Source: Pedobacter schmidteae (GTDB lineage Bacteria; Bacteroidota; Bacteroidia; Sphingobacteriales; Sphingobacteriaceae). From it: a DNA stretch of 64,000 nt. The stretch lies in the NCBI RefSeq assembly GCF_900564155.1, contig NZ_LS999839.1, forward strand, positions 1,857,097 to 1,921,096, read 5' to 3'. A program made the position numbers and the translations under genes. Positions 9,301 to 18,503 of this stretch are shown here, piece after piece; positions within the stretch are counted from its first letter, which is position 1, and each line of letters starts with the position of its first letter. The notes beneath the pieces were generated by a model. The model did not search any database. It was not told the origin of the DNA and worked only from the letters and a program-made list of their open reading frames with translations.

Positions 9301-12300
9301 GTGTAACCTTAAACAGTACCGGTGCGGCAGCTACGGCTGTGGCCTCAGTAACCCCATATCCAATTATACCAACAGTTGCAGTAGGAGCTGGGTTGGATAA
9401 CTATGCCATTACTTATGTAAACGGAGGATTGAGCGTAGACCAAAAAGCGCTTACCGTGGTAAACGATAACCGTTCAAAAGCGTATGGTGATGTGCTGACC
9501 AATGCTGATTTTACAGGTAGCCTTACCGGTATTGTCAATGGTGACAACATTACCTTAACCAGGAGCAGTACAGGTGAAGTAGCTACCGCAGTAACAGGTA
9601 CCACTTATCCAATTGTGGCTACCCTGGCCGATCCGGACAGTAAACTGAGCAATTATACCTTAAACAATCCTGACGGTACTTTAACGGTAGGAAAGAAAGC
9701 CTTAACCATTACGGCCGATAACCGCAATAAAACTTACGGAACGCTGGCTACTTTTGCCGGCACAGAGTTTACGACCTTAGGTCTGATCAATGGCAATACC
9801 GTAACAGGAGTTACCTTAACCAGTACAGGTGCCGCGGCAGCATCAACAGTTGCGGGTGGCCCATATCCTATTGTACCTACAGTAGCTACCGGAACAGGCC
9901 TAAACAACTATACCATTACTTATGTAAATGGTAGCTTAGCCATAGATAAACAGAATCTGGTGGTGGTCAATACCGATCGCACTAAAACTTATGGTGATGT
10001 ATTGACCAATGCCAGCTTTACAGGAAGTATTACAGGCGTGGTCAATGGTGATAACATTACGTTGACCAGGAACAGTACCGGTGCTATAGCTACAGCTGTA
10101 ACTACTAGTACCTACCCAATTATAGCTACTTTGGCCGATCCGGGGAATAAGCTGGACAATTATAATGTAACCAATACCAACGGTACTTTAACCGTTGATA
10201 AAAAAGCGCTGACCATTACGGCCAGTAACCGTACCAAAACTTATGGTGATGCGGTAACTTTTACAGGAACAGAGTTTAGTCAGACAGGTTTGATCAATGG
10301 TAATACCGTAACGGGTGTAACCTTAAACAGTACCGGTGCGGCAGCTACGGCTGTGGCTTCATTAACCCCGTATCCAATTGTACCAACAGTTGCAGTAGGA
10401 GCTGGGTTGGATAACTATGCCATTACTTATGTAAACGGGGGATTGAGCGTAGACCAAAAAGCGCTTACCGTGGTAAACGATAATCGTTCAAAAGCGTATG
10501 GTGATGTGCTGACCAATGCTGATTTTACAGGTAGCCTTACCGGTATTGTCAATGGTGACAACATTACCTTAACCAGGAGCAGTACAGGTGAAGTAGCTAC
10601 CGCAGTAACAGGTACCACTTATCCAATTGTGGCTGCCCTGGCCGATCCGGACAGCAAACTGAGCAATTATACCTTAAACAATCCTGCCGGTACTTTAACG
10701 GTAGGAAAGAAAGCCTTAACCATTACGGCCGATAACCGCAATAAAACTTACGGAACGCTGGCTACTTTTGCCGGCACGGAGTTTACTCCGGTAGGTCTGA
10801 TCAATGGCAATACTGTAACAGGAGTAACTTTAACCAGTACAGGTGCCTCGGCAGCAGCAACAGTTGCAGGTGGCCCATATCCTATTGTACCTACAATAGC
10901 CACCGGAACAGGCCTAAACAACTATACCATTACTTATGTAAATGGTAGCTTAGCCATAGATAAACAGAATCTGGTGGTGGTCAATACCGACCGCGCTAAA
11001 ACTTATGGTGATGTGTTGACCAATACCGATTTTACAGGTAGCCTTACCGGTGTGGTCAATGGCGATAACATTACGTTGACCAGGAACAGTACCGGTGCTA
11101 TAGCTACGGCTGTAACTGGTACGACTTATCCTATTGTGGCTACCCTGTCCGATCCGGGCAGTAAGCTGGCCAACTATAACCTGACCAATACCAACGGTAC
11201 TTTAACCGTTGATAAAAAAGCGCTGACCATTACGGCCAGTAACCGTACCAAAACTTATGGTGATGCGGTAACTTTTGCAGGAACAGAGTTTAGTCAGGCA
11301 GGTCTGATCAATGGTAATACCGTAACGGGTGTAACCTTAAACAGTACCGGTGCGGCAGCTACGGCTGTGGCCTCAGTAACCCCATATCCAATTGTACCAA
11401 CAGTTGCAGTAGGAACAGGACTGGACAATTATACCATTACTTATCTAAATGGTGGACTAACCGTTGATAGAAAAGCGTTGACCATTACGGCCAGTAACCG
11501 CATTAAAACTTATGGCGATGCGGTAACTTTTGCCGGTACAGAGTTTACTCAGGTAGGACTCATCAATGGCAATACGATAACCGGCGTAACTTTAACTAGT
11601 CCCGGAGCTGTTGCCACGGCAACCATAGCAGGTTCAACTTACCCGATTGTACCATCAGCGGCCATAGGAACCGGCTTGGATAGTTATGCTATAACTTATG
11701 CCAATGGTACCTTAACTGTAAACAAGAAAGCGTTGACCATTACTGCCGACAACAAAGAGAAGTTTGCAGGAACTGCCAACCCGACATTAACGGCTAGCTA
11801 CAATGGCTTTGCCAATGGCGAAACCAATACAGTGCTGACCACCCAACCTGCATTAAGTACTACGGCGGTTACAACAAGTCCGATTGGCGATTACCCGATT
11901 ACTGTGGGGGGGGCTGCTGCAGCTAACTACAACATTAGCTATGTGGCCGGTAACCTCAAAATTAAACCGGGTGCACCAACCAGCATTACGCTTGCCGGTG
12001 TTACTTTGTATGAAAACAGTGCTTCTGGCACCAACGCCGGTACACTAAGCAGTACTTCTGATGATCCATCCGCAACTTTTACCTATACCCTTGTTGCAGG
12101 AACCGGTGATACTGATAATGCATTGTTTGCCATCAGTGGTAATAAAATCAATACCGCTGCAGTGCTCGACTTCGAAAACAAAGCGACTTATAAAGTGAGG
12201 GTTCGTTCGACAACACAATACAACCTTTGGCTGGAGAAAGAATTGACTATCAATTTAACTGATGTCAACGAAATCCCAACCCTTGCTGCAATTGGTAACC

Positions 12301-13103
12301 AAACCATATGTTTTACTACCACAGCACAAACTGTAGCCTTAACAGGTATCAGTGCTGGCCCTGAAACTGCCCAAACCACGGTTTTAAGTGTAAGCAGCAA
12401 CAATGCCGGCTTATTTGAAAACCTGACCGTAACAGGCAGCGGAGCAACAGGAACCCTAAACTACCGTATAAAAGCAGGTGCAATTGCCGGAACGGCAACC
12501 GTTACCGTAACGGTAAAAGACAATGGCGGTACCGCCAATGGTGGGGTAGATACTTACAGCAGAACTTTTGTGATTACCGTAAATGCTTTACCTGTAGTTT
12601 CTATTAACAGCGATAAGGGGCTGCAGATCAGTAAAGGTGAAACGGTACTGTTGACCGCAACCGGTGGCACCAGCTATAGCTGGGCGACAACCAACAGCAG
12701 TGCAGGTCCGTTTAATGTGCCAGCGCTTAAAGTAAGGCCAAGTCAAACCACTACTTATACCGTTACGGCTACCAATGCCAGTGGATGTCAGGATGTACAA
12801 ACCATTACCATAACTGTAGTGGAGGATTATGCGAAAATCAAAGCAACCAATATCCTTTCACCAAATGGAGACGGATACAACGACAAATGGGTGATCGATA
12901 ACATTGATTTTTATCCAAACAACGAGGTAAAGATTTTTGATAAAGCCGGACGTTTGATGTATAGTAAAAAAGGATATGATAACAGTTGGGACGGAATGCT
13001 AAATGGTTTACCTTTAGCTGAAGGGACATATTATTATGTGATTGACTTTGGAACCAGCAGACCAAGATTTAAAGGTTTCATTACCGTTGTAAGACAAGAT
13101 TAA
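6369..13103 (+). CDS. Giant T9SS type-B surface adhesin with MBG-type repeats and gliding-motility C-terminal domain
   Basis: A 2244-residue exported protein. Order of parts: Sec signal peptide (1-27, ending VAAAQ); NHL/beta-propeller-like region (about 30-320); fibronectin type III domain (about 326-417); He_PIG-type Ig domain (about 423-504); 15 or 16 MBG-type modules of about 84 residues, each opening with a KTYGD-like motif (about 507-1863); cadherin-like domain (about 1867-1967); Ig/PKD-like region; and a CHU_C/gliding-motility C-terminal domain (about 2157-2244, [12 protein letters not shown]), which is the type-B sorting signal of the T9SS. The SprF gene follows after 62 bp, as for SprB/SprF in Flavobacterium. 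Central repeats are nearly identical at DNA level and a G8 tract lies at 11906-11913. It probably mediates adhesion or gliding. Confidence 0.88.
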   Translation: MNKFFTKNIKVLGLFILFSCISLVAAAQYTATTITSEGLYTALAKDGSNNFIYFSRAKTGSSGLLYEIVRRHLTTNAELVLITDLTHTVTEYPFGIAVASNGTVFISTDFAAPAEGKIIKLTPNAGATIYTPSDFQTGRYFTALAIDTQDKLYATEYNGTGYSVVKYNDINTANSTGVSLYSTLKSAPGYSYPTGLAVGINGDVFVADAFSNDGIGTDGGKVIKLTASTAYTPSDVSTGKYATSIALDNFGNLYSNENSGSSVLDYKLVKYTGATGTPSVIYGSLNTDGIYYPWGVVFIGNEIYGVNGNNATTATGGEIIKHTQLDVTAPAVPTNLTAIPGNKSNVLNWTGVGDADLLGYNIYGGTSQNPTTLIGGVPAGTTTFIHTGLASGTLYYYKVASSDDKFNVSGKSVEASSTPFLLAGGPGTLPAATFNEAYSQTLTATGGTGPYTFSVIGTLPGGLSLNSGIISGTPTAAGTYNFSIRTTESSPAPGPYFEDIAYTLVVNLAPPVFTFAATDTKTYGAADYTLTATSTNTTTPITYALTGTGATVSPTGTVHITGAGTVTITASQVGNASYGPGSATQTLTIGKKALTIAANHKTKTYGQALTNNAASTDFVATGLVVPETIGTVNVVYGTGTLATEAVATYTGTVTATAAAGGTFNANNYDITYTPGNIIVNQAPLTVTASNVNKAYGQVLTDGAGATAFTSSGLQNGETIGSISVAYAGGALANDPINTYLAAITASNATAGTFTPANYAITYVKGNVIVDKAALTITANNRNKTYGTLATFVGTEFTTSGLVNGNTVTGVTLTSTGAAATSTVAGGPYLIVPALATGTGLNNYTITYTNGSLTVDKQDLVVVNTDRAKTYGDVLTNASFTGSLTGVVNGDNITLTRNSTGAVATAVTGTTYPIVATLSDPGSKLANYNLTNTNGTLTVDKKALTVTASNRTKTYGDAVTFTGTEFSQAGLINGNTLTGVTLNSTGAAATAVASVTPYPIIPTVAVGAGLDNYAITYVNGGLSVDQKALTVVNDNRSKAYGDVLTNADFTGSLTGIVNGDNITLTRSSTGEVATAVTGTTYPIVATLADPDSKLSNYTLNNPDGTLTVGKKALTITADNRNKTYGTLATFAGTEFTTLGLINGNTVTGVTLTSTGAAAASTVAGGPYPIVPTVATGTGLNNYTITYVNGSLAIDKQNLVVVNTDRTKTYGDVLTNASFTGSITGVVNGDNITLTRNSTGAIATAVTTSTYPIIATLADPGNKLDNYNVTNTNGTLTVDKKALTITASNRTKTYGDAVTFTGTEFSQTGLINGNTVTGVTLNSTGAAATAVASLTPYPIVPTVAVGAGLDNYAITYVNGGLSVDQKALTVVNDNRSKAYGDVLTNADFTGSLTGIVNGDNITLTRSSTGEVATAVTGTTYPIVAALADPDSKLSNYTLNNPAGTLTVGKKALTITADNRNKTYGTLATFAGTEFTPVGLINGNTVTGVTLTSTGASAAATVAGGPYPIVPTIATGTGLNNYTITYVNGSLAIDKQNLVVVNTDRAKTYGDVLTNTDFTGSLTGVVNGDNITLTRNSTGAIATAVTGTTYPIVATLSDPGSKLANYNLTNTNGTLTVDKKALTITASNRTKTYGDAVTFAGTEFSQAGLINGNTVTGVTLNSTGAAATAVASVTPYPIVPTVAVGTGLDNYTITYLNGGLTVDRKALTITASNRIKTYGDAVTFAGTEFTQVGLINGNTITGVTLTSPGAVATATIAGSTYPIVPSAAIGTGLDSYAITYANGTLTVNKKALTITADNKEKFAGTANPTLTASYNGFANGETNTVLTTQPALSTTAVTTSPIGDYPITVGGAAAANYNISYVAGNLKIKPGAPTSITLAGVTLYENSASGTNAGTLSSTSDDPSATFTYTLVAGTGDTDNALFAISGNKINTAAVLDFENKATYKVRVRSTTQYNLWLEKELTINLTDVNEIPTLAAIGNQTICFTTTAQTVALTGISAGPETAQTTVLSVSSNNAGLFENLTVTGSGATGTLNYRIKAGAIAGTATVTVTVKDNGGTANGGVDTYSRTFVITVNALPVVSINSDKGLQISKGETVLLTATGGTSYSWATTNSSAGPFNVPALKVRPSQTTTYTVTATNASGCQDVQTITITVVEDYAKIKATNILSPNGDGYNDKWVIDNIDFYPNNEVKIFDKAGRLMYSKKGYDNSWDGMLNGLPLAEGTYYYVIDFGTSRPRFKGFITVVRQD
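8677..11468 (+). repeat. 1014-bp super-repeat of four MBG modules, about 2.75 copies
   Basis: Within the adhesin gene a block of four distinct modules (338 codons) recurs at a spacing of exactly 1014 bp. The same junction, TTGATAAAAAAGCGCTGACC or a one-base variant, occurs at 9181, 10195 and 11209. Copies run about 8677-9690, 9691-10704 and 10705-11468; the last lacks the fourth module. Comparing the stretches from about 9421 and 10435, only about three of some 210 bases differ, which points to recent duplication or gene conversion. Confidence 0.9.
11906..11913 (+). repeat. G8 homopolymer inside the adhesin coding sequence
   Basis: Eight consecutive G residues inside the coding frame, coding for part of TVGGAAAA after the last KTYGD-type modules. 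A one-base slip here would remove the cadherin, Ig and T9SS-sorting domains. The surrounding gene is moderate in GC, so the run stands out. Confidence 0.85.
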
Positions 13104-13113
13104 AAATAATAAA

Positions 13114-13141
13114 CCTGTATCAGTAGCTTTGCTGATACAGG
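13114..13141 (+). terminator. Stem-loop between adhesin and sprF genes
   Basis: Perfect 10-bp stem (CCTGTATCAG with CTGATACAGG) and an 8-nt loop, 11 bp after the adhesin stop codon. No U-run follows, so it is more likely an mRNA-processing or partial-attenuation element that lets some transcription pass into sprF. Confidence 0.6.
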
Positions 13142-13165
13142 CTTCTACACCATTAAAAGAAAAAG

Positions 13166-14053
13166 ATGAAAATTGCATATCGTACGTTGTTGCTCCTGGT
13201 GTTGACAGGAGCGGGTAATGTAGTAAAGGCCCAGCTAAATCCCTTGTCTGCCCAGTACTATACCAATCAATACCTGATCAATCCTGCACTGGCAGGAGCA
13301 GATGAAGGACTGAAATTAAATGGAGCTTATCGCAAGTTGTGGAGCAATGTACCCGGTTCGCCCTTAACCCAAAACCTGACAGCCGATTATGGTTTTAAAA
13401 AGGTAGGTATCGGTTTAACGGTGAATAATGAAAGCGCAGGCTTGCAAAGGCAAACCCGAGTAGTAGGTAGCTATGCTTATCACCTGCCTTTAAGCGAAAA
13501 CGGGCACCAATTGCATTTTGGGGTTTCATTAGGTTTCATGAGCCAGCGACTGGAAAATGCCGACATCTATGGCAACCCCAACGATCCAATGGTGGGGCAA
13601 TACAACGATCGCAAAACTTACCTGGATGGTGATTTTGGGATCGCCTATACTTCGGGAAAATTCAACCTGCAGGCCTCAATACCCAATCTCAAAAGTGTCT
13701 TAAAAAAGGATGTGATCAAACTGGCCGATGTGGCAACGTTTTATACCGCCGCCAGTTATAAGATTGGTATTAGCGAAGGAATAGAAGGGATGGATATTGA
13801 ACCTAAAGTAGCTTATCGCGGGGTAAAAGGGTTTGATAACATCTGGGATGCAGGTGCGCAAATGAGCATTGCCAATAAGCAGGTGTTCTTGCTGGCTATG
13901 TACCACAGTACGGAAAATGCTACTTTTGGTTTAGGTATGGACTACAAGAAGAAATACTTGATCAGTGGCACCTATACTACACAAACTTCGGCTTTGAGCG
14001 CCTATACCAATGGTAGTTTTGAGCTAAATCTGAGGTGGAACCTGAGTAAATAA
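13166..14053 (+). CDS. Type IX secretion membrane protein, PorP/SprF family
   Basis: A 295-residue outer-membrane barrel-type protein with a signal peptide (about 1-22, ending VVKAQ) and the family opening QYYTNQYLINPALAGADEG, followed by YRKLWSNVPGSP. PorP/SprF proteins work with T9SS type-B cargo such as SprB and are needed for its delivery or anchoring. The gene directly follows the large CHU_C-bearing adhesin, so it is very probably the dedicated partner. A strong terminator closes the unit. Confidence 0.88.
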   Translation: MKIAYRTLLLLVLTGAGNVVKAQLNPLSAQYYTNQYLINPALAGADEGLKLNGAYRKLWSNVPGSPLTQNLTADYGFKKVGIGLTVNNESAGLQRQTRVVGSYAYHLPLSENGHQLHFGVSLGFMSQRLENADIYGNPNDPMVGQYNDRKTYLDGDFGIAYTSGKFNLQASIPNLKSVLKKDVIKLADVATFYTAASYKIGISEGIEGMDIEPKVAYRGVKGFDNIWDAGAQMSIANKQVFLLAMYHSTENATFGLGMDYKKKYLISGTYTTQTSALSAYTNGSFELNLRWNLSK

Positions 14054-14068
14054 TATTTATCACTTTAC

Positions 14069-14102
14069 AAAAAAGGGCTTGGAAGTTTTCAAGCCCTTTT
14101 TT
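14069..14102 (+). terminator. Rho-independent terminator after sprF
   Basis: Stem GGGCTTG/CAAGCCC with an 8-nt loop, flanked by six A before and six T after, 16 bp past the sprF stop codon. Confidence 0.85.
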
Positions 14103-14200
14103 GTTTTAAATGTTGGCGATTGACCGCTATTTTGTAGCTTGCTGCAAATTAGCAAGAATGCATATAATTGTATTCTTGGCCATCTTATCAATAAAAAACA

Positions 14201-14788
14201 ATGAGCACAGAGCCAGAGTCGGTATTGCACCAGGACAAGACATTTTCTAATGTAAACTATTCGGAAAAAAGATTAGACAATAGAGAGTTTGTAAACTGTG
14301 AGTTTGTGAGCTGCGATTTTAGTAAAAGCGACTTGAGAAATAATGATTTTGTGGATTGTCGTTTCAGGGATTGTAATTTCTCAATGACGGTATTGGATGG
14401 GGCAGGACTTAAGGATGTCGTTTTTACAGGGTGTAAGCTGTTGGGGATCGATTTTACCAGATGTAACAAGTTTATGCTGTCGTTTGAATTCAATAATTGT
14501 TACCTGGATTACAGCACCTTTTTCGGAACGAAAATCAAGAAAACGCGGTTTTCGGGAGGTTCACTTAAGGAAGTCGATTTCTCAGAAGCTGACTTGTCCA
14601 TGGCTGTGTTTGAAAATTGCGACCTATTGGCAGCCAGGTTTTCCAATACCATTCTGGAAAAGGCCGATTTTCGAACTGCGTTTAACTTTAGTATAGATCC
14701 CGAAGGGAATAAACTCAAAAAAGCAAAGTTTTCGGTAAACAACCTTAGCGGGCTTTTGGATAAATATAATCTGGATATTAACGATTGA
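14201..14788 (+). CDS. Pentapeptide-repeat protein (Qnr/McbG-like)
   Basis: A 195-residue protein made almost entirely of A(D/N)LxX-type pentapeptides, for example CDFSKSDLRNNDFVDCRFRD and EVDFSEADLSMAVF, which fold as a right-handed quadrilateral beta helix. The C-terminal part (IDPEGNKLKKAKFS) resembles the tail of Qnr/MfpA-type DNA-mimic proteins that protect gyrase. It has no signal peptide, so it is cytoplasmic. It stands alone between two terminated units. Gyrase protection is a family-based possibility, not shown by the sequence. Confidence 0.8.
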   Translation: MSTEPESVLHQDKTFSNVNYSEKRLDNREFVNCEFVSCDFSKSDLRNNDFVDCRFRDCNFSMTVLDGAGLKDVVFTGCKLLGIDFTRCNKFMLSFEFNNCYLDYSTFFGTKIKKTRFSGGSLKEVDFSEADLSMAVFENCDLLAARFSNTILEKADFRTAFNFSIDPEGNKLKKAKFSVNNLSGLLDKYNLDIND

Positions 14789-14911
14789 TCAACTGCAAGG
14801 ACATCCGTAAAAATTGATTATTTTTAGTTAAGTTTGGGAAGCAAGGGTTGTACAAAGGCATTTGCAGGAGTACAATCATTTAACCAAATCTTTAATTAAG
14901 CTGATCATAAT

Positions 14912-16684
14912 ATGGCTGCAACGATAACAAGAGTATTCGATTTACTGCAATACAACCTCGAGAAGTTTCCAAAAGAAGAATTTATCAGTGGTAAAGTAAA
15001 GGGCAATTGGGTAAAATACAGTACCCAAAAGTTTTGCGATACGGTTGATCTGTTGAGTAAAGGTTTAATCAGTACCGGCATTGGCAAGGCTTCCCGTGTC
15101 GCGGTCATGTCGCACAACCGCCCCGAGTGGAACATCAGCGATTTCGCCATCATGCAAATTGGTGCTTACCAGATTCCACTATACCCAACCCTGGCCGAAC
15201 ATGACATTAAATTTATCCTCGAAAATGCCGAGGTAACCATCGTTTTTGCAGCCGATGAAACTATATATAAAAAATTGGATGCAGTTAATCAGCAGCTAAA
15301 ATCACCCGTTAAAATTTATACTTTTGATGAAGTGCCGGGGGCCGAAAACTGGAATGTCCTGCTGAAGGCAGGCGAAAGCCAGGAACAAGTAAATCTGCAG
15401 GATTACAGAAACGGTGTAACAGCCGAAGATATTTTAACGCTGATTTATACTTCGGGTACTACAGGTACGCCCAAAGGAGTAATGCTAACCCACAATAATC
15501 TGGTCAAAAATTTCGAGAATTCGGCCGTACTACTACCCGAAGGCATTGGAAAAGGACTGAGCTTTTTGCCCCTGTCGCATATTTTTGAGCGCATGGTGGT
15601 ATACCTTTATATGTATACCGGCGTGGGGGTATACTATGCCGAAAGTATGGACACCATTGTTGCCGATATTCAGTTTGTAAAACCGAATGTGTTCTCAACC
15701 GTTCCGCGCTTGCTGGAAAAAGTGTATGAGAAAATTATGGAAAAAGGTAAAGCCCTTGCCGGTATTAAACGGGGCATCTTTTTCTGGTCGGTAGCCCTGG
15801 CCGAAAAATATGAGATGAAAACCAACTGGTTTTACAATTTTAAGCTGAACATAGCCCGTAAGCTGGTCTTCAAAAAATGGCAGGAAGCCCTGGGCGGAAA
15901 CATCATCGTCATCATATCGGGTGGCGCAGCTTTGAATCCCCGCCTTGCCCGCATTTTCTGGGCAGCAGGTATGCCTGTATTTGAAGGCTACGGCCTGACA
16001 GAAACCTCGCCGGTAATTACCGTAAATCATTTTGAGAATGCCATGTTCGGAACCGTAGGTCCGGCCATTGCAGGTATGGAAATAAAAATTGCCGAAGATG
16101 GCGAAGTGCTGGCCCGTGGTCATGCCATTATGAAAGGCTATTACATGCGCGATGACCAAACCGCCGAAACTATTGATGCCGATGGCTGGTTTCATACCGG
16201 CGATATCGGGGAAATAGTTGGTGGTAAATACCTTAAAATTACCGACCGCAAGAAAGAGATATTTAAAACCGCCGGTGGTAAATATGTGGCCCCGCAAACC
16301 ATCGAAAATAAGTTTAAAGAAACCCCATTGGTAGAGCAGGTAATGGTGCTGGGGGAAAACCGCAAGTTTCCAGCAGCATTGATTGTCCCCAATTTTGTGG
16401 CCCTTAAAGCATGGGCAACCAAAAAGGGCATCAATTATACCAGCGATGAGGAAATGGCAAAAAATGAACAGGTGATTACGAAATTTAATCAGATTGTTGA
16501 ACTAACCGGTAAAGACTTTGGCAAGTGGGAACAGGTAAAACGTTTTGCCTTGCTCCCTAAAGCATGGAGCATTGATGGTGGTGAACTGACGCCGAAACTA
16601 AGCTTAAAACGGAAAATTATCCTCGAAAAAAATGCAGCTATTATTGATAAAATCTATGCCGATGCAGAAGGCTATAAGGGTTAA
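14912..16684 (+). CDS. fadD: Long-chain fatty acid--CoA ligase (AMP-forming)
   Basis: A 590-residue acyl-activating enzyme of the ANL superfamily. The ATP-binding P-loop YTSGTTGTPKG is at about 179-189, the EGYGLTETSPV motif follows, and the C-terminal DRKKEIFKTAGGKYV hinge is near 445. It makes acyl-CoA from free fatty acid, ATP and CoA, and would feed the beta-oxidation operon at 20-26 kb. Length and motifs match bacterial FACL/FAA1-type enzymes. A TAAGTTTG box at 14829-14836 could be its -7 element. Its end overlaps the next gene's start. Confidence 0.9.
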   Translation: MAATITRVFDLLQYNLEKFPKEEFISGKVKGNWVKYSTQKFCDTVDLLSKGLISTGIGKASRVAVMSHNRPEWNISDFAIMQIGAYQIPLYPTLAEHDIKFILENAEVTIVFAADETIYKKLDAVNQQLKSPVKIYTFDEVPGAENWNVLLKAGESQEQVNLQDYRNGVTAEDILTLIYTSGTTGTPKGVMLTHNNLVKNFENSAVLLPEGIGKGLSFLPLSHIFERMVVYLYMYTGVGVYYAESMDTIVADIQFVKPNVFSTVPRLLEKVYEKIMEKGKALAGIKRGIFFWSVALAEKYEMKTNWFYNFKLNIARKLVFKKWQEALGGNIIVIISGGAALNPRLARIFWAAGMPVFEGYGLTETSPVITVNHFENAMFGTVGPAIAGMEIKIAEDGEVLARGHAIMKGYYMRDDQTAETIDADGWFHTGDIGEIVGGKYLKITDRKKEIFKTAGGKYVAPQTIENKFKETPLVEQVMVLGENRKFPAALIVPNFVALKAWATKKGINYTSDEEMAKNEQVITKFNQIVELTGKDFGKWEQVKRFALLPKAWSIDGGELTPKLSLKRKIILEKNAAIIDKIYADAEGYKG

Positions 16685-18377
16685 ACCTTTGGCTGGCTGG
16701 GCCACTGTATGCCTGGTTGCTATAAGTTTGATAGGTTGTGTTGGTGGACAGCTGGGGCAAAACAACAGCGGACAGTACCGCAATGGTATGGTGGTGGCGG
16801 CCAATGAAAATGCTTCTCAGGTAGGTCTCAATATTTTAAAGAAAAATGGTAATGCCGTTGATGCTGCCGTAGCAGTACAGTTTGCTTTGGCCGTGGTTTA
16901 TCCGGGGGCAGGTAATATCGGTGGAGGTGGCTTTATGGTTTATCGCTCTGCTGCGGGTGAAACCAATACGCTCGACTTTCGCGAAAAAGGTCCTTTCAGG
17001 TCTTCAAGAGATATGTACCTTGACCAGGCCGGTAATCCTATTGTAGAAAAGAGTCTGGATGGTCATTTGGCTGCGGGCGTACCGGGTTCGGTAGCCGGTA
17101 TGGTTGCTGCACACCAAAAATACGGGCACTTGAAATGGGCCGACCTCATTGAACCTGCCATTGCCCTGGCCCGTGATGGATTTAAAATTACCGCACAGGA
17201 GGCCGCTGGACTAAACGGGCAGAAGGAAAGGTTTTTAAAATACAATCCGGCAGGGACCGCCTTGCTAAAAGAAGACGAATGGAAAGAAGGAGATGTGTTG
17301 GTCCAGCCCGAACTGGCTGCAACTTTGGAGCAGATCCGCGACAAAGGAAGGGCCGGTTTTTATGAAGGGCCAGTGGCCGACAGCCTGCTAGCCGAAATGA
17401 AAAGGGGCGGTGGCCTGATCAATGCCGAAGATTTGAAAAGTTATAAGGCCATATGGCGCAAGCCGGTAACAGCCGATTATAAGGGCTATAAAATTATCAC
17501 TATGCCACCGCCATCAAGTGGCGGCATTGCTTTGGTACAGCTGCTAAAATTAGTAGCGCCCTTTCCTTTAAAACGCTGGGGCTGGAATGCTGACTCTACC
17601 GTGCAGGTGATGGTTGAAGCCGAAAGAAGGGTGTATGCCGACAGGGCAACTTATTTGGGCGATCCGGACTTTTTTGATGTGCCGCAGGCGCAGCTTTTAG
17701 GCGAGGCTTACCTGAAAAACCGCATGAGTAACCTGAATTGGGCAAAGGCTACCCCCAGTACCGAAATAAAAGCCGGAGTTTTGAACAGCCCGGAGCATGA
17801 AGAAACGACTCATTTTTCTATCGTAGACAGAGAAGGGAATGCGGTTTCGATAACCACTACTTTAAATGGCTCCTACGGCTCGGCAGTGGTGGTAAAGGGA
17901 GCAGGCTTTTTGCTGAACAATGAAATGGATGACTTTTCGGTAAAGCCCGGAGCCCCAAATATGTATGGTTTAGTAGGCGGCGAAGCTAATGCCATAGCCC
18001 CTGCCAAACGGATGCTTAGCTCGATGACGCCCACCATTATTGAAAAAGAAGGAAAGCTGTTCATGATTGTAGGCACGCCTGGTGGCTCTACCATCATTAC
18101 CTCGGTTTTTCAAACCATCCTCAATGTGATAGAATTTGACAAGTCCATGCAGGCTGCTGTGGATGCAAAGAAATTTCATCACCAATGGCTGCCCGACACC
18201 GTTTTTGTAGAAAAAGAAGCGTTGGATAGTGTAACCAGTCTAAAACTCACCAACAAAGGATATAAGCTGCTGCAGCGTGGGGGGATAGGTAGGGTTGATG
18301 CCATTTTGCGAACAAAATGGGGATATTATCAGGGCGGAGCCGATTCGCGCGGTGATGACAAAGCATTGGGCTGGTAA
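16662..18377 (+). CDS. ggt: Gamma-glutamyltransferase, lipoprotein
   Basis: A 571-residue gamma-glutamyltranspeptidase that hydrolyses or transfers the gamma-glutamyl group of glutathione. The autoprocessing nucleophile is T383 in ETTHFSIVD; GGGGFMVYR near the N-terminus and PPPSSGG and GSTIITSVFQ are family blocks. I chose the ATG at 16662 because it gives a clean lipoprotein leader (MQKAIRVK, hydrophobic core, LIGC with C26); upstream ATGs at 16632 and 16656 are in frame. The start overlaps the acyl-CoA ligase gene by 23 bp, suggesting translational coupling although the enzymes are metabolically unrelated. Probably anchored in an envelope membrane and facing the periplasm. Confidence 0.9.
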   Translation: MQKAIRVKPLAGWATVCLVAISLIGCVGGQLGQNNSGQYRNGMVVAANENASQVGLNILKKNGNAVDAAVAVQFALAVVYPGAGNIGGGGFMVYRSAAGETNTLDFREKGPFRSSRDMYLDQAGNPIVEKSLDGHLAAGVPGSVAGMVAAHQKYGHLKWADLIEPAIALARDGFKITAQEAAGLNGQKERFLKYNPAGTALLKEDEWKEGDVLVQPELAATLEQIRDKGRAGFYEGPVADSLLAEMKRGGGLINAEDLKSYKAIWRKPVTADYKGYKIITMPPPSSGGIALVQLLKLVAPFPLKRWGWNADSTVQVMVEAERRVYADRATYLGDPDFFDVPQAQLLGEAYLKNRMSNLNWAKATPSTEIKAGVLNSPEHEETTHFSIVDREGNAVSITTTLNGSYGSAVVVKGAGFLLNNEMDDFSVKPGAPNMYGLVGGEANAIAPAKRMLSSMTPTIIEKEGKLFMIVGTPGGSTIITSVFQTILNVIEFDKSMQAAVDAKKFHHQWLPDTVFVEKEALDSVTSLKLTNKGYKLLQRGGIGRVDAILRTKWGYYQGGADSRGDDKALGW

Positions 18378-18503
18378 CCTGTATAGAATTATGCACAGCG
18401 GAGGATGGTATTTGTAGCTAAAAGCACGTTTTTATATTTTGGCCTGACAATTGAATTGTTGTTGAGGAATTAATAATTCTACTAATTATTTAACCCTCAT
18501 ACT

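Noticed and set aside
8677-11468. CRISPR-like or satellite array suggested by regular repeats
   Set aside because: The repeats lie in frame inside one long coding sequence and encode protein modules; there are no short repeats with unique spacers.
15695-16297. A 200-codon minus-strand frame inside the acyl-CoA ligase gene
   Set aside because: It overlaps the conserved AMP-binding enzyme throughout and shows no domain.
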